The notes under the pieces are model-generated. The model made no database searches. It saw nothing but the letters and a program-made list of their open reading frames with translations, and had not been told where the DNA came from. Below are positions 61,655-64,000 of a DNA stretch of 64,000 bases, piece by piece (the stretch's first letter is position 1; each line of letters opens with the position of its first letter). Source of the stretch: CAYSWV01 sp964434865 (lineage in GTDB: Bacteria; Cyanobacteriota; Cyanobacteriia; Thermostichales; Thermostichaceae); contig CAYSWV010000004.1 in assembly GCA_964434865.1 (NCBI GenBank), positions 1 to 64,000 of the forward strand, written 5' to 3'. A program made the translations under genes and the position numbers.

Positions 61655-64000
61655 TTATCCCTCCGAGATGGATGATAATTTTTGCGCCAACAGATCTGCG
61701 AGTTCATCTTGGGTCAGATCATCTAACTCATCGGCTGGGCTTACTTCGGGTGTATCGCTTAATGGCTCGGCTAGCTGTAGGATATCTTGTTTCAGGTGAG
61801 TGGCTAGATCCTCAATGGTAGGGAAATCAAACATTAGAGTCGAACGCAGGGATTGACCCAGGTTAGTTTGGAGTCGATTGCGTAGTTCCACTGCTAATAA
61901 CGAATCCAAGCCTAGATCAAATAAGCGCTGTTGTGGGTTAAGGCTTTTGGGATCTGAGAGACCTAGAACTCGGGCCACCTCTTGCTGCAGATACTGCCTG
62001 AGAAGTTTATCGCGTTGTCCTGGTGGAGCTATTTTGAGTTGGTCTACAATGGGAGCTACTGAAGTTGTAGTTGGTTGAGTTTCCAGAAAGACATTGAGCA
62101 GTGGCAAGGTTTGATGCTGAGTTGCCTGAGCAAATCTGGACCAATCTACAGCCATCACAACTAGTTCACTCATGTCTTGAGTTGAAGAGCTTCGTAATAC
62201 TGTTTCTAAAGCCTGACAGCCAGTTTGGGGTGAAATAAACTTAAAGCTTGATTGCTTGATCCGATCCTGCAGAGCTGCACTCAGACGTGACGCCATTCCT
62301 CCGGCTTCCCAAGGTCCCCATTGCAAGCTTAGGCCCGCCAGTCCTTGTTGGTGACGGTATCGCATCAGTGTATCCATAAAGGCATTGGCCGCTGCATAAT
62401 TACCTTGACCAATATTACCCATCACGGCGGCCACTGATGAAAAACACACAAAGAAATCCAGATCAGTAGCTTGAGTCAGCAGATGTAAGTTCCAAGCCCC
62501 TAAGACTTTTGGCTTTAAAACTCGTTCAAACTGCTCCCAGCTCAGCTGTTTTAGCATGCTATCGTCTAAAACCCCCGCTGCATGAAGGATTCCTCGCAAC
62601 GGAGGAGATTGAGCTTCAATGGTGGCTAGTGTTGCTTTAACTTGAGCAAAATCAGAACTATCCGCTAGTTGAACCTTAACTGTTGCTCCAGATCGTTGCA
62701 TCTGCTCAATGAGCTGTTGACTACTCTCAGGGGGAGGGGTCCGGCCCATCAGAACAAGGTGTCGGCAACCCTGTTCGATCAACCACTGAGCTAGGTGTAA
62801 TCCAATAGCCCCCAGCCCTCCAGTTATGAGATAGGTCGCATGCTCCTGTACTATTGGCTGGGTAGCCGGATGCTCAGGGAACGCAACAACGACTTTCCCT
62901 ACGTGCTGACCTCGTTGCATTAATCGAAAGGCATCTACAACTTGATTAGTTGAATAAAGGTGGTATTTCAGAGGTGTTAAGCTACCTGCTTCAAACTGCT
63001 GTTGCAGATGTAGAAATAGACTTTTGATGAGCTGTGGGTCCTGTTGAGCAACTTCACCCAAATCAAAGGCATGGTAGGTAAGGTCAGGATGCCGGTGCTG
63101 GACCTCTTGATCACTCCATATTCCAGCCTTGCCAATTTCGATAAACCGGCCTTGGGGAATTAGCAGATCTAAGCTTTGGGGTATAGCGTCTCCGGTTAGG
63201 CTATTCAAGACAGCATGGACCCCTTCACCCTGGGTTGCAGCTCGAATGTGATCCGCAAACTCTAAGGTGCGTGAGTTAAAGATATGTTGAATTCCTTGAG
63301 ATTTCAAAAAGTCCCATTTCCCTGGGCTGGCAGTGGCATAGATATCGGCCCCAATGTGTTGAGCGATTTGAACAGCAGCTTGACCTACTCCCCCAGCAGC
63401 TGCATGGATCAAAACCCGCTCACCCGGTTGAAGCTGAGCCAGTTGTTTCAAAGCATAGTAAGCGGTCAAAAAAACTAAAGGGATGGTAGCGGCTTCTGTT
63501 ATCGTCAAACGTTCTGGCTTTTTGATCACAAAATCAGCTGGGGTGGTGACGTAACTACTAAATGCCTCTTGTTGCAGGGTTAGCATCACCTCATCACCCA
63601 CCCGGACATGATCAACTCCAGTACCCAGAGCCACAACTTGGCCAACACCTTCAAACCCAAAAGTGAGTTGCTGAGGATCGGTAATGCCTAGATGGTTGGC
63701 ATAGTAGTCTTTGAGGACACCTAATGTATTTAAAACATCTCTAAAATTTAAGCCCATGGCTTGCATTTGTACTTCAACTTCACCTGCTTGAGGAGACCGA
63801 CGAGTCATGGGTTGAAACTTCAGGTAGTCTGGTGAGCCATAGTCCACCAAACGGAGCTGACAAGGCTGATCAGCATCAGATTCTAGACCAAGTTGTAACC
63901 TTGAGTTCGCCCCTAAGTCTCTCTGACGCTGTAGTCGGGGAACCCACCGTTGATTCTGGCGGTAGGCCACCTGATCATCACTAGAGGGTAGGGTGATCTC
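61655..64000 (-). CDS. Type I PKS, 3' part: ..-ER-KR-ACP (partial, 5' end outside window)
   Basis: The frame is open to the right edge; the GTG at 63970 is internal, not a start. The visible 781 residues begin in the KR structural region (QVAYRQNQRW), then an enoyl reductase of the medium-chain dehydrogenase type (LTFGFEGVGQVVALG, then IHAAAGGVGQAAVQIA for NADPH, NSLTGDAIPQSLDLL), a KR (TGGLGAIGLHLAQ, B-type LDD, GQGNYAAANAF), and an ACP (DLGLDSLLAVEL). The tail LTQDELADLLAQKLSSISEG is a docking helix. An ER implies a fully reducing module whose KS, AT and DH should lie beyond the edge. It is 5 bp upstream of the bimodular gene, so it loads that protein. Confidence 0.94.
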   Translation of the reverse strand, partial: EITLPSSDDQVAYRQNQRWVPRLQRQRDLGANSRLQLGLESDADQPCQLRLVDYGSPDYLKFQPMTRRSPQAGEVEVQMQAMGLNFRDVLNTLGVLKDYYANHLGITDPQQLTFGFEGVGQVVALGTGVDHVRVGDEVMLTLQQEAFSSYVTTPADFVIKKPERLTITEAATIPLVFLTAYYALKQLAQLQPGERVLIHAAAGGVGQAAVQIAQHIGADIYATASPGKWDFLKSQGIQHIFNSRTLEFADHIRAATQGEGVHAVLNSLTGDAIPQSLDLLIPQGRFIEIGKAGIWSDQEVQHRHPDLTYHAFDLGEVAQQDPQLIKSLFLHLQQQFEAGSLTPLKYHLYSTNQVVDAFRLMQRGQHVGKVVVAFPEHPATQPIVQEHATYLITGGLGAIGLHLAQWLIEQGCRHLVLMGRTPPPESSQQLIEQMQRSGATVKVQLADSSDFAQVKATLATIEAQSPPLRGILHAAGVLDDSMLKQLSWEQFERVLKPKVLGAWNLHLLTQATDLDFFVCFSSVAAVMGNIGQGNYAAANAFMDTLMRYRHQQGLAGLSLQWGPWEAGGMASRLSAALQDRIKQSSFKFISPQTGCQALETVLRSSSTQDMSELVVMAVDWSRFAQATQHQTLPLLNVFLETQPTTTSVAPIVDQLKIAPPGQRDKLLRQYLQQEVARVLGLSDPKSLNPQQRLFDLGLDSLLAVELRNRLQTNLGQSLRSTLMFDFPTIEDLATHLKQDILQLAEPLSDTPEVSPADELDDLTQDELADLLAQKLSSISEG

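Noticed and set aside
61655..63970. Start of the right-most PKS gene at 63970
   Set aside because: The codon is GTG inside a conserved QVAYR segment, and the frame stays open to the window edge.

Overview
The window comes from a cyanobacterial chromosome. Four things say so: a 47-residue high-light-inducible protein (Hlip) with an HLR1 site beside it, a plant/cyanobacterial-type ferrochelatase, a DUF3352 protein next to mutS, and cyanobacterial-style modular PKS proteins with their linkers. GATC is strongly over-represented (19 counted between 1910 and 3325, where about 5-6 are expected by chance), but I found no full GCGATCGC octamer by eye. The genus cannot be named from this. Two 100-N gaps are each flanked by identical 55-bp ends, so the window is a scaffold of short-read contigs.

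The left part (1-20.2 kb) is mostly housekeeping. It holds the 3' end of a RodZ-like gene, two acetoacetate-decarboxylase-fold paralogues, fumC, a small hypothetical gene, a SAM methyltransferase, a large lipoprotein, a DUF3352 membrane-anchored protein divergent from mutS, a PPC/DUF296 protein, a peptidoglycan-binding-domain protein, comEC overlapping hemH tail to tail, an Hlip gene with a readable promoter, HLR1 box and terminator, and pyrD.

The middle part (20.5-38.9 kb) is a dense set of tailoring genes: one sulfotransferase, four FkbM-type methyltransferases that are all exactly 259 aa, two MycE/TylE-type sugar O-methyltransferases, three GT1-fold glycosyltransferases, a PHB-depolymerase/LpqC-like esterase, two stand-alone condensation-superfamily (PapA-like) acyltransferases, a GNAT protein and a second lipoprotein. 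The content looks like two diverged copies of one cassette: MycE-type MT, GT, FkbM MT, one variable gene, acyltransferase.

The right part (38.9-64 kb and beyond the edge) is a minus-strand type I PKS assembly line. In transcription order it is [..ER-KR-ACP], KS-AT-KR-ACP-KS-AT-MT-KR-ACP, KS-AT-MT-KR-ACP, KS-AT-KR-ACP, then a free-standing condensation-domain protein with an N-terminal TubC-type docking domain, then a free ACP. The genes are 4-5 bp apart or overlap by ATGA. All ATs carry malonyl-type motifs, all KRs carry the B-type LDD motif, and no DH or thioesterase is visible in the complete modules. The predicted product is a chain of repeated beta-hydroxyl or methylated units, released by the condensation domain rather than a thioesterase. 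Together with the tailoring genes this suggests an acylated, possibly sulfated glycoside carrying heavily O-methylated sugars, with a parts list close to the phenolic glycolipid/glycopeptidolipid machinery of mycobacteria. That product is inferred; no compound can be named from the sequence.
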